A DNA stretch of 6,804 nt from positions 1-6,804 of the forward strand of contig CAZXZY010000035.1 of NCBI GenBank assembly GCA_964645825.1. Reading direction: 5' to 3'. Under the pieces are notes generated by a model. The model searched no databases. It worked only from the letters and a program-made list of their open reading frames with translations, and was not told where the DNA came from. Below are positions 1-6,098 of the stretch, one piece after another (position 1 is the stretch's first letter; each line of letters begins with the position of its first letter). This DNA comes from JABIAL01 sp964645825. GTDB lineage: Bacteria; Patescibacteriota; Patescibacteriia; UBA1558; GWA2-36-10. A program made the translations under genes and the position numbers.

Positions 1-23
1 TATTTTTCTGCTAATCCTTTCAT
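1..23 (-). CDS. rplE: 50S ribosomal protein L5, first codons only
   Basis: An ATG 8 nt after the rplX stop opens a frame reading MKGLAEK plus TA of the next codon before the window ends. The short N-terminus ending in a charged residue and a probable Tyr fits the start of L5 proteins, whose N-termini often contain a Lys-Tyr pair. L5 follows L24 in the spc operon of nearly all bacteria. Position carries most of the weight, since only seven residues are visible. L5 binds 5S rRNA and the P-site region of the 50S subunit. Confidence 0.75.
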
Positions 24-31
24 AATTTTGC

Positions 32-355
32 TTAATCAATAGCCTCATTAGACTTTTTACTAATTCGAGATTTTTTCTTATTATCTGCTAATCGAATTCC
101 TAATCTAGTAGGTTTACTAGTCTTTGGACACACCAACATAACATTGCTGACATGGATAGGACCATTAAACTCAACTCTTTGACCTTTTTCACCACGTTGA
201 CGTGACTTGATGTGTTTATACATTGTATTGACACCTTCAATCACGACCTTGTTTAATTCAGGCAAAATTTGAGTAATTTTTCCGGTCTTACCTTTATCTT
301 TACCGGCCATTACTTTTACTTGGTCATTAACTTTTATTTTCATATTCTTGTTCAT
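32..355 (-). CDS. rplX: 50S ribosomal protein L24
   Basis: L24 initiates 50S assembly by binding the 5' end of 23S rRNA and lies near the tunnel exit. The 107-residue product (E. coli 104) carries the KOW motif at about 9–40 (NDQVKVMAGKDKGKTGKITQ then ILPELNKVVIEGVN), followed by the typical KGQRVEFNGPIHVSNVMLV and a CPKTSKPTRLGI segment. The chosen ATG gives MNKNMKIKVND; a second in-frame ATG four codons later (341–343) would give MKIKVND, equally compatible with the family, so the exact start is uncertain. The gap to rplN is 8 nt, and there is no Shine-Dalgarno sequence. Confidence 0.97.
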   Translation of the reverse strand: MNKNMKIKVNDQVKVMAGKDKGKTGKITQILPELNKVVIEGVNTMYKHIKSRQRGEKGQRVEFNGPIHVSNVMLVCPKTSKPTRLGIRLADNKKKSRISKKSNEAID

Positions 356-363
356 ACTATAAT

Positions 364-735
364 CTATAATACTTCTGGAGCTAAGGAAACAATTTTAGTA
401 AATCCCTTTGCCCTTAATTCACGAGCCACTGGTCCAAAAATACGCGTTGCCTTTGGCTCTTTAGTTTTTCTATCTACAATAACTACTGCGTTATCATCAA
501 AACGAACATAAATGCCGTTTTTACGACGCATCTCTTTTCTTTGACGAACAATAACAGCATGCACAACTTGACTCTTTTTTACTTGAGCATATGGTTGAGC
601 TGATTTTACAGTAACGGTAATAATATCACCCAAACGAGCATAACGTTTTCTGTAGCCACCCAAAACTCTGATACATTGCACTAGCTTTGCACCTGAATTA
701 TCAGCGACTTTTAACATTGATCTGTGTTGAATCAT
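364..735 (-). CDS. rplN: 50S ribosomal protein L14
   Basis: L14 lies at the intersubunit face, forms bridge contacts with 16S rRNA and is the binding site for the silencing factor RsfS. The 123-residue product equals the E. coli length. It shows MIQHRSMLKVADNSGAKLVQ, the RYARLGDIITVTVK block, VRQRKEMRRKNG, and the C-terminal TRIFGPVARELRAKGFTKIV then SLAPEVL. It uses TAG, the only non-TAA stop in the window. AAGGA overlaps the rpsQ stop but ends only 1 nt before the ATG, too close for a standard Shine-Dalgarno. Its place after rpsQ and before rplX is the canonical spc-operon start. Confidence 0.98.
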   Translation of the reverse strand: MIQHRSMLKVADNSGAKLVQCIRVLGGYRKRYARLGDIITVTVKSAQPYAQVKKSQVVHAVIVRQRKEMRRKNGIYVRFDDNAVVIVDRKTKEPKATRIFGPVARELRAKGFTKIVSLAPEVL

Positions 736-739
736 ATCC

Positions 740-988
740 TTATTTCACTTTCTTAATAACACGCCAACATTTGTCTTTGGACAAAGGACGACATTCTTGA
801 ATAACAACCATATCACCTACTTGATACTCATTTTTTTCATCATGAGCTTTGTAGTTTTTACTTGATTTATATTGTTTTTTATACTTAGCGTGCATTTTTA
901 GAGCAGTAATCTCTACCACGACAGTTTTATCCATCTTGTTACTAACGATTACACCTTCTAATTTACGCTTTATTAGCTCTTTAGTCAT
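740..988 (-). CDS. rpsQ: 30S ribosomal protein S17
   Basis: S17 is a primary 16S rRNA-binding protein of the 30S body with an OB fold. The 82-residue product (E. coli 84) has KRKLEGVIVSNKMDKTVVVE, then KMHAKYKKQYKSSKNYKAHD with the loop that reaches into rRNA, then YQVGDMVVIQECRPLSKDK and CWRVIKKVK. The gap to rpmC, 13 nt, is the largest within the tightly packed part of the operon. A purine-rich AAGGA within the end of rpmC is about 20 nt from the ATG, too distant to be a normal ribosome binding site. Confidence 0.97.
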   Translation of the reverse strand: MTKELIKRKLEGVIVSNKMDKTVVVEITALKMHAKYKKQYKSSKNYKAHDEKNEYQVGDMVVIQECRPLSKDKCWRVIKKVK

Positions 989-1001
989 TGTTCTGTATTA
1001 A

Positions 1002-1223
1002 TTATTGTTCCTTTTTTTCTTTATTATCTTCTGCCACTTCTCTCTTTTCATTTAAAACAGTCAAGATACGAGCAATATCGTGTTTGGCTTTTCTAAAATC
1101 TCTGACGTGACTTAATTGATTATTGGCAATACTAAATCTTAACTGACGAGTTTTATCTCTCAATTCAGCTAATTTTTTATTTAGCTCGGCAATTTCCAAT
1201 TGTCTTAATTCTTTGATTTTCAT
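1002..1223 (-). CDS. rpmC: 50S ribosomal protein L29
   Basis: L29 is a small helical protein at the tunnel exit next to L23, where it adds to the chaperone and SRP docking platform. The 73-residue product is a little longer than E. coli L29 (63). It has the expected two-helix pattern: MKIKELRQLEIAELNKKLAE, then a basic turn with RFSIANNQLSHVRDFRKAK, then HDIARILTVLNEK. The last 10 or so residues (AEDNKEKKEQ) are a short charged tail resembling in style the tails on L3 and L22. The ATG is 4 nt after the rplP stop. Confidence 0.96.
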   Translation of the reverse strand: MKIKELRQLEIAELNKKLAELRDKTRQLRFSIANNQLSHVRDFRKAKHDIARILTVLNEKREVAEDNKEKKEQ

Positions 1224-1227
1224 ATCT

Positions 1228-1644
1228 TTATATTAACTCTTTGCTTACTATTTTTGTCTTAACTGATAGTTTGTGAGCAGCTAATGTCAATGCTCTCTTT
1301 GAAGTAGCTTCATCAACCCCACTCATCTCAAACATGATTGTGCCTGGTTTTACAACGGCCACATAATGATCAACCGCACCTTTACCTTTACCCATTGGCA
1401 TTTCATTACCTTTGGCAGTAATAGGCTTGTCTGGAAAAATACGGATATACACCTCAGCGCCACGTTGAACATGACCTGTGATAGCACGACGAGCAGATTC
1501 AATCTGACGAGCTGTAATCCAGCCCGCGTTCAAACTCTTTAATCCATAATCACCAAAAGCTAATTTGGTCATACGGGTGGCTTTACCTTTGATCTTGTCG
1601 CCACGATGCCATTTTCTGTGTTTTACTTTCTTGGGTGCTAACAT
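1228..1644 (-). CDS. rplP: 50S ribosomal protein L16
   Basis: L16 organises the A-site tRNA binding region of the 50S subunit and joins late in assembly. The 138-residue product matches the family length (136 in E. coli) and starts MLAPKKVKHRKWHRG. It includes FGDYGLKSLNAGWITARQIE, ARRAITGHVQRG, and IRIFPDKPITAKGNEMPMGK followed by GKGAVDHYVAVVKPG. At the spot of E. coli Arg81, the residue hydroxylated by YcfD and close to the peptidyl-transferase centre, there is Pro83 (EMPMGKGKG against VRMGKGKG in E. coli). The codon reads CCA, so this is not an ambiguity of frame. It sits 4 nt after rpsC and 4 nt before rpmC; UAAAGAU precedes the ATG. Confidence 0.98.
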   Translation of the reverse strand: MLAPKKVKHRKWHRGDKIKGKATRMTKLAFGDYGLKSLNAGWITARQIESARRAITGHVQRGAEVYIRIFPDKPITAKGNEMPMGKGKGAVDHYVAVVKPGTIMFEMSGVDEATSKRALTLAAHKLSVKTKIVSKELI

Positions 1645-1648
1645 ATCT

Positions 1649-2380
1649 TTATTTCTTATTATCTACTGGTTGAATATTATGTTTTTCTTTTGAAAACAAT
1701 TTTACAGTCTTGCCAGAATCTTTGATTGTTTTTTTCTTTTCTTTTTTGGCAAAAACTTCACCTTTATAAATCCATACTTTAATACCGATTACCCCATAAG
1801 TAGTGTTTGCTACACCACGACTATAATCAACATCAGCACGTAAAGTACTCAGTGGGATTGTTCCTTGGACTAATTTCTCTGAACGAGCAATATCAACACC
1901 GTTTAAACGACCAGCTAAAATGATTTTTACACCTTTAGCTTTGGCCTTCATTACTTTGTCGATATTTTGCTTCATTACACGACGAAAAGGAATTCTGCGT
2001 TCAAGATCATCGGCAATAGCTTGTAAAACAACAGCGGCTGATAAATTTGGATTGGGAACCTCGATAACATTTAACTGCATCTTAGTATTACGATCCAAAA
2101 ATTTTGATAAAATTTCTTTTTTCAAATCTTCGATACCAGATCCACCACGACCAATAATCAAGCCAGGCTTTGCAGCTGTAATATTGATACTAATTTCACC
2201 ACGATTTCTTTCTATTTCAACATTATCAATACCACTATCTTTTAATTTTTTTACTAAAAATCTACGAATAGTAACATCCTGCTGCAATAACTCAGCGTAG
2301 TCACGTCCACCATACCAACGAGATCTCCAGTTTTCACTCAAGCCAAGTCGAAATAATTTTGGATTTATTTTACGTCCCAT
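1649..2380 (-). CDS. rpsC: 30S ribosomal protein S3
   Basis: S3 lies at the mRNA entry side of the 30S head and, with S4 and S5, forms the mRNA helicase. The 243-residue product (E. coli 233) starts MGRKINPKLFRLGL. It has a type II KH domain with the GRGG loop at 77–80 (KPGLIIGRGGSGIEDLKKEI). The helicase-type basic residues are kept in FRRVMK (R133, R134, K137). The C-terminal domain contains GRLNGVDIARSE, TLRADVDYS and TTYGVIGIKVWIYKGE. The last 30 or so residues are a basic tail. It follows rplV by 5 nt and precedes rplP by 4 nt. Confidence 0.98.
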   Translation of the reverse strand: MGRKINPKLFRLGLSENWRSRWYGGRDYAELLQQDVTIRRFLVKKLKDSGIDNVEIERNRGEISINITAAKPGLIIGRGGSGIEDLKKEILSKFLDRNTKMQLNVIEVPNPNLSAAVVLQAIADDLERRIPFRRVMKQNIDKVMKAKAKGVKIILAGRLNGVDIARSEKLVQGTIPLSTLRADVDYSRGVANTTYGVIGIKVWIYKGEVFAKKEKKKTIKDSGKTVKLFSKEKHNIQPVDNKK

Positions 2381-2385
2381 AATTC

Positions 2386-2940
2386 TTACTTGTTAGTTGT
2401 CTTTCTTACATTCTTCAAGCCAGCCTGGGCATTACTATCGGTAGCTGCCTTTTTATCTTCAGTTTTGACTTTGCGGCCAAATGACTTTTTCTCTTTTTTA
2501 TCTTCTTTCTTGTCACCCTTATCATCTTTAGCGGATTTTTCAATATCAGCTAATTTTACAGTTTCTACTTCTTGAGTCTTGTCTTTCTTGGTAACTTTTA
2601 CACCATCTTTAACTTGAACTACAATATCAATATGAGAAGAATGCTTACGGAAGGGATGAGCACGACCAAAAGCGGCTGGACGCCATCTCTTAAGATCCAT
2701 ACTTTTATTGACCATAATACTCTTGATCACCAAGTCTTCTATTTTGACGTCATATAAATCAGCAGCATTAGCTGCGGCTGATTTTAATAACTTTTCAACA
2801 ATAGGAGAAGTTTTTTTATTCATTACTGGTAAGTGCAATAATGCCTCACTAACAGACAGACCACGAATAGCATCAGCTACCAAACGGGCTTTCTTTGCAG
2901 AAACTCTCACATGTTTTAATTTTGCTCTTGCTTCCATCAT
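2386..2940 (-). CDS. rplV: 50S ribosomal protein L22 with long charged C-terminal tail
   Basis: L22 contacts all 23S rRNA domains, and its beta-hairpin lines the nascent-peptide tunnel, where macrolide-resistance changes occur in other species. The core (about 1–110) shows VRVSAKKARLVADAIRG, KLLKSAAANA, and the hairpin region KRWRPAAFGRAHPFRKHSSH followed by IDIVVQV. The protein is 184 residues against 110 in E. coli. The extra stretch of about 72 residues (113–184) is Lys/Asp/Glu-rich, including GDKKEDKKEKK and KVKTEDKKAATD, then a less charged QAGLKNVRKTTNK end. Two adjacent ATG codons (2938–2940 and 2935–2937) can serve as start; the first is used here. No Shine-Dalgarno sequence is seen. 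The rpsC start lies 5 nt after the stop. Confidence 0.97.
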   Translation of the reverse strand: MMEARAKLKHVRVSAKKARLVADAIRGLSVSEALLHLPVMNKKTSPIVEKLLKSAAANAADLYDVKIEDLVIKSIMVNKSMDLKRWRPAAFGRAHPFRKHSSHIDIVVQVKDGVKVTKKDKTQEVETVKLADIEKSAKDDKGDKKEDKKEKKSFGRKVKTEDKKAATDSNAQAGLKNVRKTTNK

Positions 2941-2949
2941 AGCTTTTAT

Positions 2950-3228
2950 TTATTTCTTTTGTACTTTAGCCATTTTACCACCATGACCAACAAATTTCTT
3001 AGTCGGAGAAAACTCACCTAGCTTATGACCAACCATATTTTCTACTACATAAACATTGATGTGCTCTCGACCATTGTGAACACCAAAGGTAAAACCAACC
3101 ATTTCTGGACTAATAGTGGATGAACGTGACCAAGTCTTGATGATTTTTCCTTCGCCTGATTTGGCGTTAAGGACTTTTTTCATCAATTTTGGATCAGTAT
3201 ATAGGCCTTTTTTTAAACTTCTTGACAT
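2950..3228 (-). CDS. rpsS: 30S ribosomal protein S19
   Basis: S19 is a 30S head protein that contacts S13 and the A-site finger of 23S rRNA. The 92-residue product has the family length and motifs: MSRSLKKG at the N-terminus, IKTWSRSSTISPEMVG, VHNGREHINVYV, and the C-terminal MVGHKLGEFSPTKKFVGHGG. One oddity is KKGLY where most S19 proteins have KKGP followed by an aromatic residue. The ATG follows rplB by 6 nt without a Shine-Dalgarno sequence. Its place between rplB and rplV is the canonical S10-operon order. Confidence 0.98.
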   Translation of the reverse strand: MSRSLKKGLYTDPKLMKKVLNAKSGEGKIIKTWSRSSTISPEMVGFTFGVHNGREHINVYVVENMVGHKLGEFSPTKKFVGHGGKMAKVQKK

Positions 3229-3234
3229 ATCAAT

Positions 3235-4083
3235 TTATTTAGCTGTTTGTCTACTCTTACGACGTTTAACAATAAACTTATTGGATGGGTTATTTTTCTT
3301 ACGAGTTTTAATACCGTAAGCTTTTTTACCTTTATAAGTTTTTGGTGATTTCAAACCAATAGGATTTGAACCTTCACCACCACCATGGGGATGATCTACT
3401 GGATTCATCACCTTACCGCGAACGGTAGGACGAATTCCTTTGTGGCGCATACGACCAGCTTTACCCCAACGAATATTTCTAAATTCTGGATTAGAAGCGG
3501 AACCGACTGTAGCTGAACATTTTTCAGATACGATTCTAATCTCACCACTAGGTAATTTTAATTGAGCTTTTTCATCAGCCAAGGCCATCAAAGTAGCACC
3601 ATTACCAGCTGAACGAGCAAGTTGACCACCGCGGCCAGCATGCATCTCGATGTTATAAACAACTGTACCGGTAGGAATGCTCTTCAAAATAGAACGGTTA
3701 CCTGGTTTAACAGGAATTTTTTTGGTAGAAGAAATAACTTTATCGCCAACTTTTAATTTGTCTGGCGCCAAAATATAACGACGTTCACCATCTGCATAAA
3801 CCACTAAAGCAATGTTAGCATTACGGTTTGGATCATATTCCAAGGTCTCTACACGAGCTGGAATATCGTACTTTTCTCTTTTGAAATCAACCAAACGAAT
3901 CAAACGTTTTACACCGCCGCCTTTATGACGAACTGTAATGCGTCCTTGATTATTACGGCCAGCTCTGTTCTTACGAATCACAGTCAAAGACTTCTTTGGA
4001 CGAGCTTTAGTCAAAGACTTGTTAACCAAGACGCTTGTACGTCTACGGGCTGGGGTAGTTGGTTTGTATACTTTAATTGGCAT
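3235..4083 (-). CDS. rplB: 50S ribosomal protein L2
   Basis: L2 binds 23S rRNA near the peptidyl-transferase centre and is needed for subunit association. The 282-residue product (E. coli 273) carries the N-terminal KVYKPTTPARR, the RNA-binding OB-fold and SH3-like region with GRITVRHKGGGVKR and LEYDPNRNANIALV, then GNRSILKSIPTGTVVYNIE and HAGRGGQLARSAG. The signature VMNPVDHPHGGGEG (225–238), with the conserved histidines of the catalytic-centre loop, is intact. The tail is strongly basic (NKFIVKRRKSRQTAK). After GGGEG the sequence reads SNPIGLKSPKTYKGKKAYG, differing from the E. coli version. It starts 3 nt after the rplW stop, has a Shine-Dalgarno match, and is followed after 6 nt by rpsS. 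Confidence 0.98.
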   Translation of the reverse strand: MPIKVYKPTTPARRRTSVLVNKSLTKARPKKSLTVIRKNRAGRNNQGRITVRHKGGGVKRLIRLVDFKREKYDIPARVETLEYDPNRNANIALVVYADGERRYILAPDKLKVGDKVISSTKKIPVKPGNRSILKSIPTGTVVYNIEMHAGRGGQLARSAGNGATLMALADEKAQLKLPSGEIRIVSEKCSATVGSASNPEFRNIRWGKAGRMRHKGIRPTVRGKVMNPVDHPHGGGEGSNPIGLKSPKTYKGKKAYGIKTRKKNNPSNKFIVKRRKSRQTAK

Positions 4084-4086
4084 AAT

Positions 4087-4536
4087 TTAGATTCCTTCGT
4101 AAATAGTGATACTATCACCTTTTTTCAAAGTAACGATAGCTTTTTTTGTATCTTTAGTACGACCTGTTTTACGACCAAAACGAACAAATTTACCGCGTTG
4201 ATTCATGACATTAACAGCTATAGGCGTAACACCATAAATTTCTTCTATGGCCTTTTTAATCTCAATCTTATTAGCTTTAATGGCCACTTCAAAAATATAC
4301 TTATTTTCTTGGTTTGCCATAGTAGCTTTTTCTGAAATTACTGGACGCATCAAAATACGGTAAGCGGTTCCATAACCAGCTTTAGCTGATTTAGGTGCTG
4401 TAGTTTTCTTAACTGCTTTCTTGACAGTAGCTTTCTTTTCTTCTGGTTTTTTAGCTACTACTTTTTTTTCTTCAGCTTTGACTACTGGTTTACTATCAGT
4501 TTTTTCGTCTTTAGTTTTTTTATTAAAAATTCCCAT
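4087..4536 (-). CDS. rplW: 50S ribosomal protein L23 with Lys/Ala-rich N-terminal extension
   Basis: L23 sits at the polypeptide tunnel exit and is the docking site for trigger factor and SRP. The core (about 57–149) starts at YRILMRPVISEKATM, keeps EIKKAIEEIYGV, and ends with RTKDTKKAIVTLKKGDSI. Glu69 in VISEK aligns with E. coli Glu18, the trigger-factor contact, so docking is likely preserved. Ahead of it lie about 55 extra residues rich in Lys, Glu, Ala and Val (for example VVKAEEKKVVAKKPEEKK), giving 149 residues against about 100 in E. coli. The ATG at 4534–4536 lies 6 nt after the rplD stop. An internal start would remove the extension, but the next in-frame Met is Met63, inside the conserved core, so the long form is favoured. 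No Shine-Dalgarno sequence is visible. Confidence 0.97.
   Translation of the reverse strand: MGIFNKKTKDEKTDSKPVVKAEEKKVVAKKPEEKKATVKKAVKKTTAPKSAKAGYGTAYRILMRPVISEKATMANQENKYIFEVAIKANKIEIKKAIEEIYGVTPIAVNVMNQRGKFVRFGRKTGRTKDTKKAIVTLKKGDSITIYEGI
4093..4097 (-). promoter_or_regulatory. Shine-Dalgarno site for rplB
   Basis: AAGGA lies 9 nt before the rplB ATG, within the last codons of rplW (Glu-Gly-Ile). It is the only well-spaced Shine-Dalgarno match among the gene starts in this window, suggesting rplB is initiated more independently than its neighbours. It may also be a by-product of the encoded Glu-Gly. Confidence 0.5.
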
Positions 4537-4542
4537 ATAACT

Positions 4543-5178
4543 TTATGAATAATGCTTTTCAATCTTAGTTAGCAATTCTTTGTTGACCAAAAGATATTGG
4601 TGTTTCATCAAATCGACAATATTTAAACTACCATAATTAATAGCGTCTATTTTTGGTAAATTCTTACTGGCACGAACAATATTTTCTTCAGCGTCCTTAG
4701 TAACAACCAAAGTAGATTTACCTTTGTTTGGTAATTTATTCAAAGCTAATTGAAGTTCTTTGGTTTTGCCTTCTGGTAAATTATAAGAATCTACTAAAAC
4801 TAAACCGCCGTTGGCTACCTTATCAGATAATACCATGCTCAGGGCTGCTTTTTTGACTTTTTTATTTACTTGCTTGCTGAAGTTACGTTCTTTGGTCGGA
4901 CCAAAAGTGATACCACCGCCAACCCAAATTGGGGAACGGGTAGAACCATGACGAGCACGGCCAGTACCTTTTTGTTTCCATGGCTTTTTACCACCACCAC
5001 GAACTTCTGCTCTACCTTTGGTATGAGCTAAAACTTGGCGAGAGTTGGCCATCTGAGCAATAGATACTTCTTGGATAACATCAGGATTAACTTCTGTACC
5101 AAAGAAATCTGCATTCAACTTTTCTTCGCCTAATTCCTTGCCGGCAAAATCGTATAATTTTACTTTAATATCTGCCAT
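4543..5178 (-). CDS. rplD: 50S ribosomal protein L4
   Basis: L4 (uL4) binds 23S rRNA domain I early in assembly, and its long loop lines the peptide exit tunnel beside L22. In E. coli it also represses the S10 operon. The 211-residue product (E. coli 201) shows a short beta N-terminus, then the basic tunnel loop at about 50–100: HTKGRAEVRGGGKKPWKQKG, GTGRARHGSTRSPIW and GGGITFGP. The C-terminal Rossmann-like half includes LVLVDSYNLPEGKTKEL and STLVVTKDAEENIVRASKN. The ATG follows the rplC stop by 5 nt, with only a weak purine stretch upstream, so translation is probably coupled to rplC. If L4 regulates this operon as in E. coli, the structured region before rplC is the obvious place to look; this is inference. 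Confidence 0.98.
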   Translation of the reverse strand: MADIKVKLYDFAGKELGEEKLNADFFGTEVNPDVIQEVSIAQMANSRQVLAHTKGRAEVRGGGKKPWKQKGTGRARHGSTRSPIWVGGGITFGPTKERNFSKQVNKKVKKAALSMVLSDKVANGGLVLVDSYNLPEGKTKELQLALNKLPNKGKSTLVVTKDAEENIVRASKNLPKIDAINYGSLNIVDLMKHQYLLVNKELLTKIEKHYS

Positions 5179-5183
5179 ATATT

Positions 5184-5996
5184 TTACTTATCTTCTTTTT
5201 TAGCTTCTTCTTTCTTGTCTTCAGTTTTTTCTTCCTTAACCTCTTCAGCTTCGGGTTTTTTTTCTTCAGTCTTAACTTCTTCTTTCTTTTCCTCTTTTAC
5301 TTCCTCAGCTGGTTTTTCTTCTTTTTTAGCTTCTTCTTTCTTGTCTTCAGTTTTTTCTTCCTTAGCCTTTGGATCAACAAATTTCATTTCACCATCAGCA
5401 ACGATAGCGACTAAACTATTACGATGTCCAGGAACTGCACCTTTGATATATAAAATACCATTGTCTACATCAACTTCTACTAATTCTAAATTAGTAACTG
5501 TTACTGTATCAACTCCCATATGACCACCCATACGAGTGCCTTTGAAAACACGGGCGGCATCAGTAGCACCAATAGAACCAGGCATGCGTAACTGATCTTT
5601 GTGACCATGAGATGCAGGTGAGCCATGAAAACCATGACGTTTTACTACACCTTGAAAACCTTTACCTTTTGAAGTAGCGGTAACTTTCAAATTATCACCT
5701 GCTTCAAAACTTGTCACATCAAAAACCTTACCTTTTTCAAAATTTGCAGTATCAGCTAAACGAAATTCTCGTACATAACGAAAATTACCCAGATCTTTTA
5801 AGTGACCTGCCAGTGGTTTATTGATGACTCTCTTATTTCCAAAACCGACTTGTACCGCGGTATAACCTTCTTTTTCACCCTTTACTTGGGTGATAGTACA
5901 AGGACCAGCTTTGACTGCAGTTACAGGAACAACGTGACCGTTCTCCAAGAACTTCTGAGTCATCTCTATCTTTTTTCCTAAAATAAACTTGGCCAT
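5184..5996 (-). CDS. rplC: 50S ribosomal protein L3 with charged C-terminal tail
   Basis: L3 is an early-assembly 50S protein that binds 23S rRNA and sends an extended loop toward the peptidyl-transferase centre. Residues 1–208 are the conserved fold: an N-terminal GKKIEMTQ where most bacteria have GKKIGMTQ, VVPVTAVKAGPC, then KGFQGVVKRHGF and the MPGSIG loop (about 138–143), and the final GAVPGHRNSL. At 270 residues it is about 60 longer than E. coli L3 (209). The excess is a Lys/Glu tail (about 209–270) in which K212–E226 recurs as K254–E268. The Gln that PrmB methylates in E. coli (after GSIG) is Ala144 here. There is no Shine-Dalgarno sequence before the ATG, and a 224-nt spacer with candidate regulatory structure precedes it. 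The rplD start is 5 nt downstream. Confidence 0.98.
   Translation of the reverse strand: MAKFILGKKIEMTQKFLENGHVVPVTAVKAGPCTITQVKGEKEGYTAVQVGFGNKRVINKPLAGHLKDLGNFRYVREFRLADTANFEKGKVFDVTSFEAGDNLKVTATSKGKGFQGVVKRHGFHGSPASHGHKDQLRMPGSIGATDAARVFKGTRMGGHMGVDTVTVTNLELVEVDVDNGILYIKGAVPGHRNSLVAIVADGEMKFVDPKAKEEKTEDKKEEAKKEEKPAEEVKEEKKEEVKTEEKKPEAEEVKEEKTEDKKEEAKKEDK
5191..5238 (-). repeat. 48-bp direct repeat, 3' copy, in rplC tail
   Basis: This block is identical base for base to 5317–5364, offset by 126 nt (42 codons), so the reading frame is kept. It encodes the second KEEKTEDKKEEAKKE unit (K254–E268) of the L3 tail. Identity extends to synonymous positions and stops sharply at both ends. Confidence 0.95.
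5317..5364 (-). repeat. 48-bp direct repeat, 5' copy, in rplC tail
   Basis: This is the partner of the block at 5191–5238 and encodes the first KEEKTEDKKEEAKKE unit (K212–E226) of the L3 tail. The 78 nt between the copies encode further Lys/Glu/Pro-rich sequence without exact repetition of this unit. Confidence 0.95.
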
Positions 5997-6031
5997 TTCT
6001 TTATAATTATTCTATAAATAACGATATAAAA

Positions 6032-6074
6032 ATCGTGATTCTATTCTCAAAAAATTTAAGGACAAAATCACGAT
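6032..6074 (-). terminator. Terminator-like stem before rplC (B:C pairing)
   Basis: A perfect 9-bp inverted repeat, atcgtgatt (6032–6040) and aatcacgat (6066–6074), has a 25-nt loop. On the transcript the 3' arm runs straight into UUUU. The stem has only three G-C pairs and a large loop, so it would be weak on its own; it reads better as one state of a switch. The same repeat could instead be a DNA operator, because its arms flank a candidate promoter. Confidence 0.4.
6038..6065 (-). promoter_or_regulatory. Candidate promoter for rplC
   Basis: On the minus strand TTGTCC (6065–6060, 4 of 6) and TAGAAT (6043–6038, 5 of 6) are 16 nt apart. A start near 6031 would give a leader of about 35 nt before the rplC ATG. 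The 9-bp inverted repeat arms lie immediately upstream of the -35 and overlapping the -10. An overlapping alternative is TTGAGA (6050–6045) with TATATC (6028–6023), also 16 nt apart. Neither is strong enough to be certain. Confidence 0.3.
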
Positions 6075-6075
6075 C

Positions 6076-6098
6076 TCTAAAATATGATAAATTTTAGA
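6076..6098 (-). other. AT-rich hairpin inside the rplC leader
   Basis: TCTAAAAT (6076–6083) and ATTTTAGA (6091–6098) form a perfect 8-bp stem with a 7-nt loop. It sits inside the loop closed by the long A:B stem, so the two together would make a compact nested structure. Being mostly A-U pairs, it is of low stability, and a chance origin in AT-rich DNA is possible. Confidence 0.4.

Noticed and set aside
32..355. Frameshift or truncation in any ribosomal gene
   Set aside because: All 13 complete genes keep full-length conserved cores with intact start and stop. The extra lengths come from terminal extensions, not from frame errors.
1920..4335. Other plus-strand frames opposite rpsC, rplV, rpsS, rplB and rplW
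   Set aside because: All lie fully opposite clearly conserved ribosomal protein genes and show no recognisable domain or start signal.
5215..5523. Plus-strand frame encoding a Ser/Phe-rich protein
   Set aside because: It is the complement of the Lys/Glu-rich L3 tail; the Ser/Phe repeats simply mirror GAA/AAG codons.
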